Of a DNA stretch of 47,237 nt, positions 34,166 through 42,644 are shown in pieces. Both the position numbers and the translations under genes were made by a program. Numbering within the stretch: the first letter of the stretch is position 1; each line of letters begins with the position of its first letter. Under the pieces are notes generated by a model. That model was not told the origin of the DNA, ran no database searches, and worked only from the letters and a program-made list of their open reading frames with translations. Source of the DNA: an uncultured Bacillota bacterium (GTDB lineage: Bacteria; Bacillota; Clostridia; Oscillospirales; Oscillospiraceae); the NCBI GenBank assembly GCA_947383275.1, contig CANDCW010000013.1, positions 1 to 47,237 of the forward strand. The letters run 5' to 3'.

Positions 34166-34179
34166 TCTCCAAGTTCTAT

Positions 34180-35949
34180 TTAGTTTTTCAAACCCAAGCA
34201 TCCATAGTATATAGCGCCCACAGCCTGGGCAAACTGGGCAACCGTGTAATCCGGATGGGCATCCAGCTGTTTCATCAGAGTGGTGTTGGCCAAATCACTG
34301 TCTGCCGCGTACTGCCGCAGCTGAGGCTCTCGCCGGGCCGCCCCTTCGCACATCAGCCGGAAGCAGGCGGGCAGTTTCACAAAACGTCCAAAGAGGGTAC
34401 GCTCCTCCGTCTCCGGGCGGAGGATATACTCTGTCTCCCTCCATGTGACAGCCAGGTACTCCCCTACCTCCCGGAAGATTTCTTCACACACCGGCTGTCC
34501 CGCTGCAGCCTGCCCCATAAAATACTCCAGGCACGCTTTGCGCATGTCCACCGGCCTGGTAGGGACAGCTAGCCTCTCTCCCTGCCACTGAAGCATACCC
34601 TTTTCGAAGAGCGCCTTCCAGAGCTCCGGGGCCTGTTCAGGCAGACGCTTGGCAGCCAGGCGGAATACCCCGGATTGCCCCGCAAAGCGTTGGAGCGTAC
34701 CAGGTAGGCCAGTATTTACGTTGTTGACGCTGCGCACATCGTCTGGACCAAATTTCCGCTGGTCCCAGCTGCCCAGGTCGATGATAAAGTTGTAGACCTC
34801 CAGGGGGATCTCCGGGATAGCGCCATCGGGTCGAACCCAGCCGGTGCCCAGCTCAGTGCCCAGCGTGTGGGCAAAGAAGCCCTTAGACATATCTCCTCCC
34901 CCCGCTGCCTGCTCTACTGCTGCGGCAAACGCGGCCATGGGGCCGTCATTGGTGTTCATTACCGGACCGCCCTCTATTACATAAGCGGCCAAATCGCTGT
35001 TCAAGGCGGTAACTTTGGCGAACTGCGCCTCGTAGTCCAGGTCGGGATTGGCCCGCAAGCCAAAGGTTTTATGAGTTTCACCGCCCACAATGCGGTTTTG
35101 AATCACCACATCGGGGAAACACAGGCCGATGGCGTCAAAATTGCGCAGCGCGCCCCTCGCGGCCAGTTCCATCTCCCGGGTTCCCCGCTCCATCTCCTCT
35201 GTGGAGGCGTGCTTGCCCAGAGCGGCCCAGTCGATCTCCCGCACCCGCCCCGCCCGAAACAGGCTTCCCGCAGCCCGCAGCAGGCGGGTCAGGAGCAGGA
35301 GCGGACCGGTGATCTGCTCCGCCAGTGAACAGGAAGCGGGAAACCAGTCAAACTCCTTGCATAGCGCAAGCCGCCCGTCCACACTGACAGCTAGCTTTAC
35401 ATCTGTTCCGCCGATGTCCATGCCCAGCACCATCCTGCCTTCCGTCCTGGAAGGCAGCTGGGCAAATACTGGGTGGCCAGCCGACGACTTGGCCGGCTGC
35501 TCCGCCGGTTCCTCTCCTATGTCGCGAATGCCAAAGGAAAACCGCTCTCTGCAGCTGAAAAAAGCGGCCAGGATTCGTTCATTTACATTAAGGCACTTGC
35601 CGTAGCCGGTACGGGCAGTTTTGGGCCGGTCTAGCTGAAATACGCTGCTTAGGCTTTCCGCCAGGGCCAAAGCCGCGCCATCCGTTTGATTCAAGTAGAT
35701 ATCTACCCGGATGCCCCCCAGGGAAGACAGCAAATTGTAAACATTGGCGTAGACATACTCCGCCACGAACCGCTCCTCGTCCTCTCCCGCCGTCTCAGGC
35801 AGGCGGAGGTTGAATGCCCGGACAGACCGGTCATAAAGCGTCACATGGAGGTGGAAGGGCCTGGTCCCTTTAGCCTGAAACGCCTCCCGGACATCGGTGA
35901 TGTACACACTCTGACCGGCAGCGGCTCGCCGAAGAAATTCTTGTATCAT
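34180..35949 (-). CDS. Large ROK/ASKHA-like protein with an extra N-terminal domain
   Basis: A 589-residue cytoplasmic protein. Residues about 172 onward start with a sugar-kinase-type phosphate loop (VLGMDIGGTDVKLAV) and later have HTLGTELGTGWV, which suits the second phosphate motif of the ASKHA fold, and a NTNDGPMAAFAAA segment between them. The first 170 residues (IQEFLRRAAAGQSVYITDV, RAFNLRLPE, VDIYLNQTDG) form a separate domain that I do not recognise. Standard ROK kinases are about 300 residues, so this is about twice their size; the zinc-binding CxCGxxGC motif of ROK is not visible. It ends the sugar operon, 13 bp after the FGGY kinase. It may be a kinase or a sensor; function open. 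Confidence 0.7.
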   Translation of the reverse strand: MIQEFLRRAAAGQSVYITDVREAFQAKGTRPFHLHVTLYDRSVRAFNLRLPETAGEDEERFVAEYVYANVYNLLSSLGGIRVDIYLNQTDGAALALAESLSSVFQLDRPKTARTGYGKCLNVNERILAAFFSCRERFSFGIRDIGEEPAEQPAKSSAGHPVFAQLPSRTEGRMVLGMDIGGTDVKLAVSVDGRLALCKEFDWFPASCSLAEQITGPLLLLTRLLRAAGSLFRAGRVREIDWAALGKHASTEEMERGTREMELAARGALRNFDAIGLCFPDVVIQNRIVGGETHKTFGLRANPDLDYEAQFAKVTALNSDLAAYVIEGGPVMNTNDGPMAAFAAAVEQAAGGGDMSKGFFAHTLGTELGTGWVRPDGAIPEIPLEVYNFIIDLGSWDQRKFGPDDVRSVNNVNTGLPGTLQRFAGQSGVFRLAAKRLPEQAPELWKALFEKGMLQWQGERLAVPTRPVDMRKACLEYFMGQAAAGQPVCEEIFREVGEYLAVTWRETEYILRPETEERTLFGRFVKLPACFRLMCEGAARREPQLRQYAADSDLANTTLMKQLDAHPDYTVAQFAQAVGAIYYGCLGLKN

Positions 35950-35962
35950 GTCAGTTTCCCCC

Positions 35963-37540
35963 CTATTCCATCGCCCCCGCTGCCCGCTCTGCGGGCAGGC
36001 AGGCCGTATACCGTTTGAGAAACGCCCCAAATCCGGCGCACCCAGCGGGGTCAGGCTGAGAGCACTGGCTCTGTGCCGAAGCAAACACCCGGTTTGTAAG
36101 GTAGTCCTCCATGGTCTCCCCCTCCGCCTTCCGCTCCATGTAGGCGGCCAAAAGAGCCATCCCCCAGGGGCCTCCTTCTCCCGCGGTTTTCATAGTGGAG
36201 ATGGGCACGCCCAAGGCGTCCGCCATGATTTGCCGGCCCACTCCCTCGGTTTTAAAGTAACCGCCATGTCCCAGCAGCCGGTCGGTCTCCACCTGCTCCT
36301 GATCCGCCAGCAGATCAATTCCCAGCTTCAGCGTGGCGATGGCTCCGTATAACTGAGCGCGCATAAAGTTGGCCAGTGTAAACCGGCTTTCCGGCAAGCG
36401 GACAAACATGGGCCGGCCGGCCTCCGTTCGGGTGACGGGCTCTCCGGAAAAGTAATTAAAGCTTACCAGCCCCCCGCAGTCCGGATCGCCCTCCAAGGCT
36501 TTGTGGAACAGCAAAGGGAACAGCTCTCCCAGGTCCGATTTGTGGCCCATGGCCTGGTAGAACTCTCCAAACAGCCGCACCCAGGCGTCCACGTCAGAGG
36601 TGCAGGTGTTGGTGTGGACCAGAGCCGTGGGCAGGCCCGAGGGAGTAGCTACCACGTCAATCTCCGGATAACAGCCCTTCAGCTCCTGCTCCAGCACCAA
36701 TAGCGCAAAGGAGGATGTTCCCGCCGAAATGCTCCCCGTCCTGGGCAATACTGCGCCAGTGGCCGCCATACCGGTGCCCGCGTCCCCCTCCGGAGGGCAA
36801 AGGGGGATGCCTGGCTCCAGCAGTCCGGCCTCGTCCAGAAGGGCGGCGCCCTCCGCTGTCAGCACCCCCGCCCTCGCCCCAGCGGGCAGAACGGCAGGAA
36901 AAATTTCCCGCAGCTTCCAGGGGTAGCCCCGGTCTGCCACCAGCCTGTCAAACTGCCTGATATGGGCTGCGGAGAAGTCCCCCGCCTTCCGGTCATAGGG
37001 GAACATGCCTGACGCCTCCCCCACACCCACCACGTTTTTTCCCGTCAAGCGCAGGTGGAGATAGCCGCTGAGGGTGGTGAGCAGGGCGACATCCTTGACG
37101 TGCCCCTCCCCGTTGAGGATCGCCTGGTACAAATGGGCAATGGACCACCTCTGGGGGATATTAAACTTAAACAGCTCTGTCAACTCCGCCGCCGCCTGTC
37201 CGGTAATCGTGTTGCGCCAGGTGCGGAAGGGGGTAAGCAGCGCTCCGTTCTTATCAAAGACCAAATAGCCGTGCATCATGCCCGAGACGCCCATGGCGGC
37301 GAAGCGCCGGGGCCGATGACCAAACTTCTTTTCCACATCATCGGCCAAGCTGCGGTAGCAGCTGCGAATTCCCTTCAAAACCTCCTCCAGGTCATAGGTC
37401 CACACACCGTTTTCCAGTTTGTTTTCCCAGGCGTAGTCCCCGGCCGCGATGGGCCTGTGGTCCTCGTCGATGAGGACTGCCTTAATCCGGGTGGAGCCCA
37501 GCTCCAACCCGAAAACTGTCCGATCCAAATTCACACTCAT
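35963..37540 (-). CDS. FGGY-family carbohydrate kinase (xylulokinase-like)
   Basis: A 525-residue kinase. N-terminal FGGY domain begins FGLELGSTRIKAVLIDEDHRP-like; substrate region AMGVSGMMHGYLVFD and FRTWRNTITG (about 95-135); second ATPase half has SISAGTSSFALL and GEGGPWGMALLAAY near the end. It phosphorylates a sugar or polyol with ATP; the subgroup is not classical xylulokinase and the true substrate is unclear. The ATG at 37540 has AAGGAG about 10 bp upstream. It lies after two hairpins that separate it from the sorE-like gene, in the same direction. Confidence 0.85.
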   Translation of the reverse strand: MSVNLDRTVFGLELGSTRIKAVLIDEDHRPIAAGDYAWENKLENGVWTYDLEEVLKGIRSCYRSLADDVEKKFGHRPRRFAAMGVSGMMHGYLVFDKNGALLTPFRTWRNTITGQAAAELTELFKFNIPQRWSIAHLYQAILNGEGHVKDVALLTTLSGYLHLRLTGKNVVGVGEASGMFPYDRKAGDFSAAHIRQFDRLVADRGYPWKLREIFPAVLPAGARAGVLTAEGAALLDEAGLLEPGIPLCPPEGDAGTGMAATGAVLPRTGSISAGTSSFALLVLEQELKGCYPEIDVVATPSGLPTALVHTNTCTSDVDAWVRLFGEFYQAMGHKSDLGELFPLLFHKALEGDPDCGGLVSFNYFSGEPVTRTEAGRPMFVRLPESRFTLANFMRAQLYGAIATLKLGIDLLADQEQVETDRLLGHGGYFKTEGVGRQIMADALGVPISTMKTAGEGGPWGMALLAAYMERKAEGETMEDYLTNRVFASAQSQCSQPDPAGCAGFGAFLKRYTACLPAERAAGAME

Positions 37541-37560
37541 AGGGCAAATGCTCCTTCCGT

Positions 37561-37621
37561 CCCGCCCTTTCGGCGGGGATACAAAATGGACGCAGGCCGG
37601 AGGAACTGTACCTCCGGCCTG
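37561..37621 (-). terminator. Two hairpins between the MDR dehydrogenase and FGGY kinase genes
   Basis: An 11-bp perfect stem, CAGGCCGGAGG (37593-37603) with CCTCCGGCCTG (37611-37621), and a 6-bp stem, CCCGCC with GGCGGG (37561-37577). No U-run follows, so they are more likely processing or stability elements or a partial stop. Confidence 0.45.
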
Positions 37622-37629
37622 GCAAATTC

Positions 37630-38889
37630 TCAGATCGCTTTGGCATGGGCCAGCAGATATTTTTCCGCCTCAGGATTCCATAGGCCGTTGTGGGCCTTGC
37701 ACAGCCGGTCCAGCTCAGCAAACAGCGGGTCGTCCTTTCCCTTTTCCGCAAAGTCATCAATCGCCACAAGGGGCAGATCAATATGGTTGTAGATCAGCTT
37801 CTTGCCCCCGGGGATTTTGGGCAGATTGCAAACGGTATCCACCACGGTGTTCAGCCCGCCAATGTGGGTAACCATAGCCGCCGGATTCAGCCTGCCGGCA
37901 TTCATCAGTTCCACGGCCTCCCGCAGGTCGTCGCTGTTGCCCCCGGAGGTGCCCACCACATGGGTATACAGATAGTGGACGTTGTACCAATTGAACTCCG
38001 CCTTGAAGCTGGCATCGGTTGGCCCGGCAAAGAAATTGAGGCAGCCGTCAAAGCCCAGGATGTCTCCGGCCTGCTCCACCACCGGCTTGACCGGAGCAAA
38101 GCAGATCACATCGTCGTACCCCGAGCCCCCGGTCAGCTCCCTCAGGTAGCTGGTGGCGTTTTCCATCCGGGTGTTGACATAACGCAGCTCCACCCCCTGC
38201 TTTTTCGCCTCCTCCACGGTAAAGATGGACTGCGCCCGCTTCAATCTCGCGTCGTCGATATCGGTAACCACCAGCAGGGAGGGGCGGCGGTCGCAGTGGA
38301 GGGCATAGTCGATGGCTCCCAAGCCCATGGGGCCCACCGAAGCCAAGAGGGCCATTTTGCCTCCCTCTTTGATCCCCATCTCATGAACATAGGAACCGCC
38401 CTTGGTGTGGTACATGGCGTGGAAAGTGCCAACAACGCAGCAAACCGGCTCGGCCAGCGAGCCATAGAAGTAGGTGTCGGAGTCGTAGGGAATCAGGCAG
38501 TCCATTATCAGGGTTTCAATGGGGATATTGGCGTACTGGGAAGAGCCGCCGCAGTACTGGTAGGAGTAGCCCGGAGCGTCCTGGGAGCCCTTGTAGTAGT
38601 GGGCAGGCTGGATCACAAACTTATCCCCCACCTTGTACTTGTCCTTCCAGTTGTCCCCCACAGCAATAATATCGCCGCAGAACTCGTGGCCCACAATAAC
38701 GGGATTGTCCGCCACATTGTTGGGCACCCGCTTGTGCTCCGCGCCCTCCAGAGCCGCCTTATGGGTAGACATGCACACGCTGTCTGAAATGATCTTCACC
38801 TGCACGTCGTCAGGGCCCACCTGGGGCAGCGTCATCTCCTCCAGCCGCAGATCCATCTTTCCATAAAGCCTCACAGCTTTGGTATTCAT
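37630..38889 (-). CDS. Zinc-type MDR dehydrogenase, L-sorbose-1-phosphate reductase-like
   Basis: A 419-residue medium-chain dehydrogenase. The N-terminal part has the SorE-like start AVRLYGKMDLRLEEMTLP and SVCMSTHKAALEGAEHKRVP; the zinc/catalytic region has GHEFCGDIIAVG. The Rossmann part has LLASVGPMGLGAIDYAL and LVVTDIDDARLKRA. It closely follows the pattern of L-sorbose-1-phosphate reductases, which interconvert ketose phosphate and hexitol phosphate with NADP; exact substrate inferred. The ATG at 38889 is preferred because AAGGAGG is 7 bp upstream; the ATG two codons earlier is too close. Confidence 0.85.
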   Translation of the reverse strand: MNTKAVRLYGKMDLRLEEMTLPQVGPDDVQVKIISDSVCMSTHKAALEGAEHKRVPNNVADNPVIVGHEFCGDIIAVGDNWKDKYKVGDKFVIQPAHYYKGSQDAPGYSYQYCGGSSQYANIPIETLIMDCLIPYDSDTYFYGSLAEPVCCVVGTFHAMYHTKGGSYVHEMGIKEGGKMALLASVGPMGLGAIDYALHCDRRPSLLVVTDIDDARLKRAQSIFTVEEAKKQGVELRYVNTRMENATSYLRELTGGSGYDDVICFAPVKPVVEQAGDILGFDGCLNFFAGPTDASFKAEFNWYNVHYLYTHVVGTSGGNSDDLREAVELMNAGRLNPAAMVTHIGGLNTVVDTVCNLPKIPGGKKLIYNHIDLPLVAIDDFAEKGKDDPLFAELDRLCKAHNGLWNPEAEKYLLAHAKAI

Positions 38890-38911
38890 AATCATTCCTC
38901 CTTCAAGAATT

Positions 38912-40081
38912 TCACCGCAGCGCGGCCCCGATTTTTTCGTGTTCAATCAACTTCCAGGTGGCGTCAATCAGGTTTGCAAACAGGGGATTTTCCATGGCCT
39001 TGATGACAAAGCTCTGCCTAGGGGAGTTGATATCCTCCCCGGAGATCTGGAACATGCCATATTCCACGCACAGACCCCGGAGCCGCTCCAACTGGGCGTG
39101 GGTGTTCCGGGTAGGCATATAGGTCACTGCCCAAACGCCCTCCTCCTTAAGGCATTCAAAGACATCCTCCAGGTAACTATCCTCAAATTTTTGGGCCTTC
39201 TTGTCCCCGGTGACGCTGTCCTCCACGTCTCCCAGATAGGCATAGCACAAGCAGGCGTCCACCTCCCGGCACAGCTCCACCAGCTGAGACACCTTGGGAC
39301 ACTCCTCATCCGCGTCCACGTAAATTTTTCCCACAAAGGCCCCCTTCAGAATACCCAGCAGGTCATACTCATAGAAGTGGTAGCCGGTGTCCGCAAGCTG
39401 AGCCCGCTGCTTGTCCGACAGGGCGATGCCCATTCCGGACAGGCGCTGAACCATGGCCTCCCCCCGCCCGGTCTGCTCCACCAGCCGCCTCGCCAGGGCA
39501 TACATCAGGTGGCGCTCCGTCACGCCGCCCCCCTCCCCCGCCAGAGACAGGGGCAGGACATCCCGGTCGTAGTCCAGCCCGATGCCGGGCAGCAGTGCGT
39601 TAATGTTGGCCACCATGCTCCGGTTCCGGGCGTGCCGCGCATCCCGGTAGGGGGCAAAAAACCGGTCCAGCACAGGAATTTTATCATGGGGAACCGACTG
39701 TATGGTCATGTAGCTGATCCCCGCCTGGTCCGGGTTGTTGGTGCGCCGGCCCTCCAGGCGGGTCCCCGCCATGGATGCCCGGCACTCCATTCCGATGGTA
39801 GCGGGTATACCTACCAGCTCCGCTGCCGCCAAAAACTCCTCCGTCCCAGCGATGGAGTCGTGGTCGATCATTCCCACTGTGCACAGGCCCTCCATCCGAG
39901 CGGCATACACTGCCGCCGTGGGAGAGTAAGGAGAAAAGGAGTAGGTGGTATGGATATGGTTGTTGATGTACTGGGGAACCATAGGCGGAAATTTCGTCTC
40001 CGCCAAAACAGTTTTTAAGTTTTCCAGCCGCTCCGCCCGGTTCGGGATATTCAGCCGCTCCAAAATTTTAATGTCAATCAT
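38912..40081 (-). CDS. PHP-domain metal-dependent phosphoesterase-like protein
   Basis: A 389-residue cytoplasmic protein with a PHP-type metal site: NNHIHTTYSFSPYSP (HxH near 42-44), VGMIDHDSIAGTEEF with Asp-His near 73-74, and GMECRAS with a Glu about 25 residues later. Further His residues come late. PHP domains hydrolyse phosphate esters such as histidinol phosphate; here it lies in a sugar operon, so a sugar or polyol phosphate may be the substrate (inference). AAGGAGAGG precedes the ATG. It is 9 bp after the SDR gene and 22 bp before the MDR gene. Confidence 0.85.
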   Translation of the reverse strand: MIDIKILERLNIPNRAERLENLKTVLAETKFPPMVPQYINNHIHTTYSFSPYSPTAAVYAARMEGLCTVGMIDHDSIAGTEEFLAAAELVGIPATIGMECRASMAGTRLEGRRTNNPDQAGISYMTIQSVPHDKIPVLDRFFAPYRDARHARNRSMVANINALLPGIGLDYDRDVLPLSLAGEGGGVTERHLMYALARRLVEQTGRGEAMVQRLSGMGIALSDKQRAQLADTGYHFYEYDLLGILKGAFVGKIYVDADEECPKVSQLVELCREVDACLCYAYLGDVEDSVTGDKKAQKFEDSYLEDVFECLKEEGVWAVTYMPTRNTHAQLERLRGLCVEYGMFQISGEDINSPRQSFVIKAMENPLFANLIDATWKLIEHEKIGAALR

Positions 40082-40090
40082 GGCCTCTCC

Positions 40091-40969
40091 TTATGCCAGC
40101 ATAACCTGACCGCCGGTAACGGGGATGGCCTGGCCGGTTTCATACTGCTGCTCCACGCAGTACATCACAGCCCGGGCCACATCCAGGGGCAGGCAGCCCC
40201 GATTCATGGGCACCTTGGCCTCGTAGAACCGGCGGACATCCTCCACCGTTTTGGCCCCGGGGACTTTCCCGTCCTCCAGATACTGGACAAACAGGCCCTT
40301 CACCGGGTCGGTCCACAAGGGTCCGTCCAGGTAATTGCCGGGGCAGATGGCGTTGACCTTGATGTTGTAGGCACACAGCTCTAGGGCGAAGCTCTGCACC
40401 AAACCGATGGCGCCAAATTTTGATCCGGCGTAGGCGAAATTCTTGTTGGAACCCACCAGGCCCGACTTGGAGGACATGGCAATTATGTCAAACATAGCCT
40501 TCGGGTCGGCCTCGTGCTGGGCCTGCATGATGACAGCGGCGTACTTGCAGCACAGGAACAGGCCGGTATAGTTGATGGCGGTGACAAATTCCATGTCCTT
40601 TTTCTCAAACGTGGCCAGCGGGCCGGAGCGGACCACACCGGCGTTGGCCAGCATCAGATCCACCCCGCCATACTGCTCCACTGTTCGGGCCACCATACCG
40701 GCCACGCTCTCCTCATCGGAGACATTTACCGGAATGGCGCAGGCCCGTTCCCCCAGCTCCCGGGCCACAGACTCCGCCAGAGGCTGGTTCATATCAGCGA
40801 TGACGACCGTACAGCCCTCTTGATGCAGCTCCTGGGCAATTCCCTTGCCAAAACCCTGGGCCGCACCGGTAACAATGGCGATTTTCCCCGCCAGCCGGCC
40901 CGTCCCGGCGGGACGGTCATGGATGCGGGCCTTAGCCATCTCCTGCCACTTTGTCATATCCACACTCAT
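40091..40969 (-). CDS. SDR-family oxidoreductase, sorbitol-6-phosphate 2-dehydrogenase-like
   Basis: A 292-residue short-chain dehydrogenase with a 25-residue N-terminal extension before the Rossmann core. NAD loop TGAAQGFGKGIA (about 35-46), NAG motif LMLANAGVV, and catalytic Ser-Tyr-Lys in MSSKSGLVGSNKNFAYAGSKFG (described by pattern, near 168-186). The ALELCAYNIKVNAICPGNYLDGPLW-type region is characteristic of SrlD-like sorbitol-6-phosphate dehydrogenases. It would oxidise a polyol phosphate to a ketose phosphate. It is 13 bp after the rhamnulokinase-like gene. Confidence 0.85.
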   Translation of the reverse strand: MSVDMTKWQEMAKARIHDRPAGTGRLAGKIAIVTGAAQGFGKGIAQELHQEGCTVVIADMNQPLAESVARELGERACAIPVNVSDEESVAGMVARTVEQYGGVDLMLANAGVVRSGPLATFEKKDMEFVTAINYTGLFLCCKYAAVIMQAQHEADPKAMFDIIAMSSKSGLVGSNKNFAYAGSKFGAIGLVQSFALELCAYNIKVNAICPGNYLDGPLWTDPVKGLFVQYLEDGKVPGAKTVEDVRRFYEAKVPMNRGCLPLDVARAVMYCVEQQYETGQAIPVTGGQVMLA

Positions 40970-40982
40970 TACTCTGCACCTC

Positions 40983-42449
40983 TCATTTCATCAGGGATTC
41001 CAACTTGCGGTATGCCTGCTCCCATGCGGGAGTATGATTGGGGGTGTAGGTCTCCACCTCCACGTTTTCGCGGACCACCTGCCGCAGCGCGGCCAGGTCC
41101 GGGATGTCGCCCAGGGCCATGGCCTGGGTGAGAAGATTCCCCATTGCCGCCCCCTCAATGGGGCCGGTGACCACGGCGCGGCCGGTAGCGTCCGCTGCCA
41201 TCTGGTTGAGCAGCTTGTTTTGGATCCCGCCCCCTACGATATTCAGCGACGCGATAGGCTCCCCTTTCATCCGCTCCAGCCCCTCCAGGGCCTTGCGGTA
41301 CTTCAGTGCCAGGGACTCGTAGGCGCACCGGGCAATCTCGCCCACCGTCTCGGGCACGGGCTGGCCGGTCCGGGCGCAGTAATCCTGAACTTTCCCCGCC
41401 ATGCCGCCGCCGGCGTAGAACTCCTGGGCGTCGGTATCAATGATGGAGCGCAGGGGCGCGGCGTTTACGGCCTCGGCGACAATGTCGTCCCAGGACAAGT
41501 CTCTGCCCTCTTTGAGCCAGTCCCGGCGGCACTCCTGGACAATCCACAGGCCGATGATGTTCTTCAAAGGCCGGAACCCGCCCTGGATGGTGCCCTCGTT
41601 GGAGAAGCCGGAGTCCGCGCCCAATTCCAGCACCGGGCGGTCCGTCTCCACCCCGAAGAGAGACCAGGTGCCGCTGGAGCAGAACGCAAAGCTGCCCCGG
41701 CCCGGGATGGCGGCCACAGAGGAGGCGGTGTCATGGCTGCCTACCGCCACAAAGGCCGCGGGATTGAGGCCCAGTTCCTGGCACAGCTCGGGGCGCAGAC
41801 GGCCGCGGATGGTGCCGCTGGGCTGGATCTCAGTAAAAATGTGCCGGGGAAGGCCAAGCTCGCCGATGGTCTTCCAGTCCCAGTCTCGGGCGGTAGGGTC
41901 ATAGAGCTGGGTGGTGGTGGCGATGGTGTATTCCGTCCCCACTGCGCCGGTCAGGAAGTATCCCAGCAGGTCCGGGGTGAGCAGCAGCTTGCTGGCAGCG
42001 GCCAGGGCCGCATCACCCTCCCGCTGCCGGCGGCAGAGCTGATAGAGGGTATTGAAGGTGAGAGAGGGGTCGATCCCGCTGCGCCGGTAGAGCTCCTCCG
42101 CCGGAATTTTAGCAGTTACCGCATCCACATCGGCCTGGACTCCCAGCCGGTAGGACCGGGGCACCCCCGCCAGGTGGCCGTTTTGGTCCAGCAGGCCGTA
42201 GTCCACCCCCCAGGTGTCGATGCCAAAGGAGTCCAGTTCCCCAAAGCCCCCCCGGCGGAAGGCCAGCAGGCCCTCCTTCAGCTGGCTGTATAAATAGGGC
42301 GTGTCCCAATAGAACACCCCGTTCATTTCCACATAATTGTTCTCAAAACGGTGCAGCTCCCTCATCTCCAGGCGCCGGCCGTCAAACTGCCCCAGAATGG
42401 CCCGTCCGTTGCTGGCCCCCAGGTCAAAGGCGATCATGTTGCGTGTCAT
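40983..42449 (-). CDS. rhaB: Rhamnulokinase-like FGGY kinase
   Basis: A 488-residue FGGY kinase of the RhaB subgroup, which phosphorylates L-rhamnulose or related deoxyketoses at C1. N-terminus AFDLGASNGRAILGQFDG; LDSFGIDTWGVDYGLLD (near 75-91); GTEYTIATTTQLYD; AVGSHDTASSVAAIP; FCSSGTWSLFG; IVGGGIQNKLLNQM near the end. All are strong RhaB signatures. No rhamnose isomerase or aldolase is present in the window, so the true ketose is uncertain. GGGAGG lies 8 bp upstream of the ATG. It follows the transporter genes across a strong terminator. Confidence 0.88.
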   Translation of the reverse strand: MTRNMIAFDLGASNGRAILGQFDGRRLEMRELHRFENNYVEMNGVFYWDTPYLYSQLKEGLLAFRRGGFGELDSFGIDTWGVDYGLLDQNGHLAGVPRSYRLGVQADVDAVTAKIPAEELYRRSGIDPSLTFNTLYQLCRRQREGDAALAAASKLLLTPDLLGYFLTGAVGTEYTIATTTQLYDPTARDWDWKTIGELGLPRHIFTEIQPSGTIRGRLRPELCQELGLNPAAFVAVGSHDTASSVAAIPGRGSFAFCSSGTWSLFGVETDRPVLELGADSGFSNEGTIQGGFRPLKNIIGLWIVQECRRDWLKEGRDLSWDDIVAEAVNAAPLRSIIDTDAQEFYAGGGMAGKVQDYCARTGQPVPETVGEIARCAYESLALKYRKALEGLERMKGEPIASLNIVGGGIQNKLLNQMAADATGRAVVTGPIEGAAMGNLLTQAMALGDIPDLAALRQVVRENVEVETYTPNHTPAWEQAYRKLESLMK

Positions 42450-42564
42450 TCTGTTTTCCTCCCAATTGGGGTTTTATGGTGTTTTTTAATGAACTTGATT
42501 TGCGCTCTCATCGCAGGTTGTGATCCAGAGACGCCTGCCCGGCGCTTTGAACCGGGCTTCATTG

Positions 42565-42599
42565 AAAAGGCCGGCGCCGCAGAGGCTGCGGCGCCGGCC
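42565..42599 (-). terminator. Terminator after the ABC transporter genes
   Basis: On the minus strand a 14-bp perfect stem (42599-42586 with 42582-42569, loop CCT) is followed by four T (42568-42565). It separates the transporter genes from the kinase and dehydrogenase genes. A weaker hairpin, GCCCGG with CCGGGC (42537-42557), follows. No clear promoter was seen in 42450-42565. Confidence 0.8.
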
Positions 42600-42644
42600 G
42601 GGATCAGTTCAGCCTGACAACGTATGATTGTTCAGCCGTTTTAA

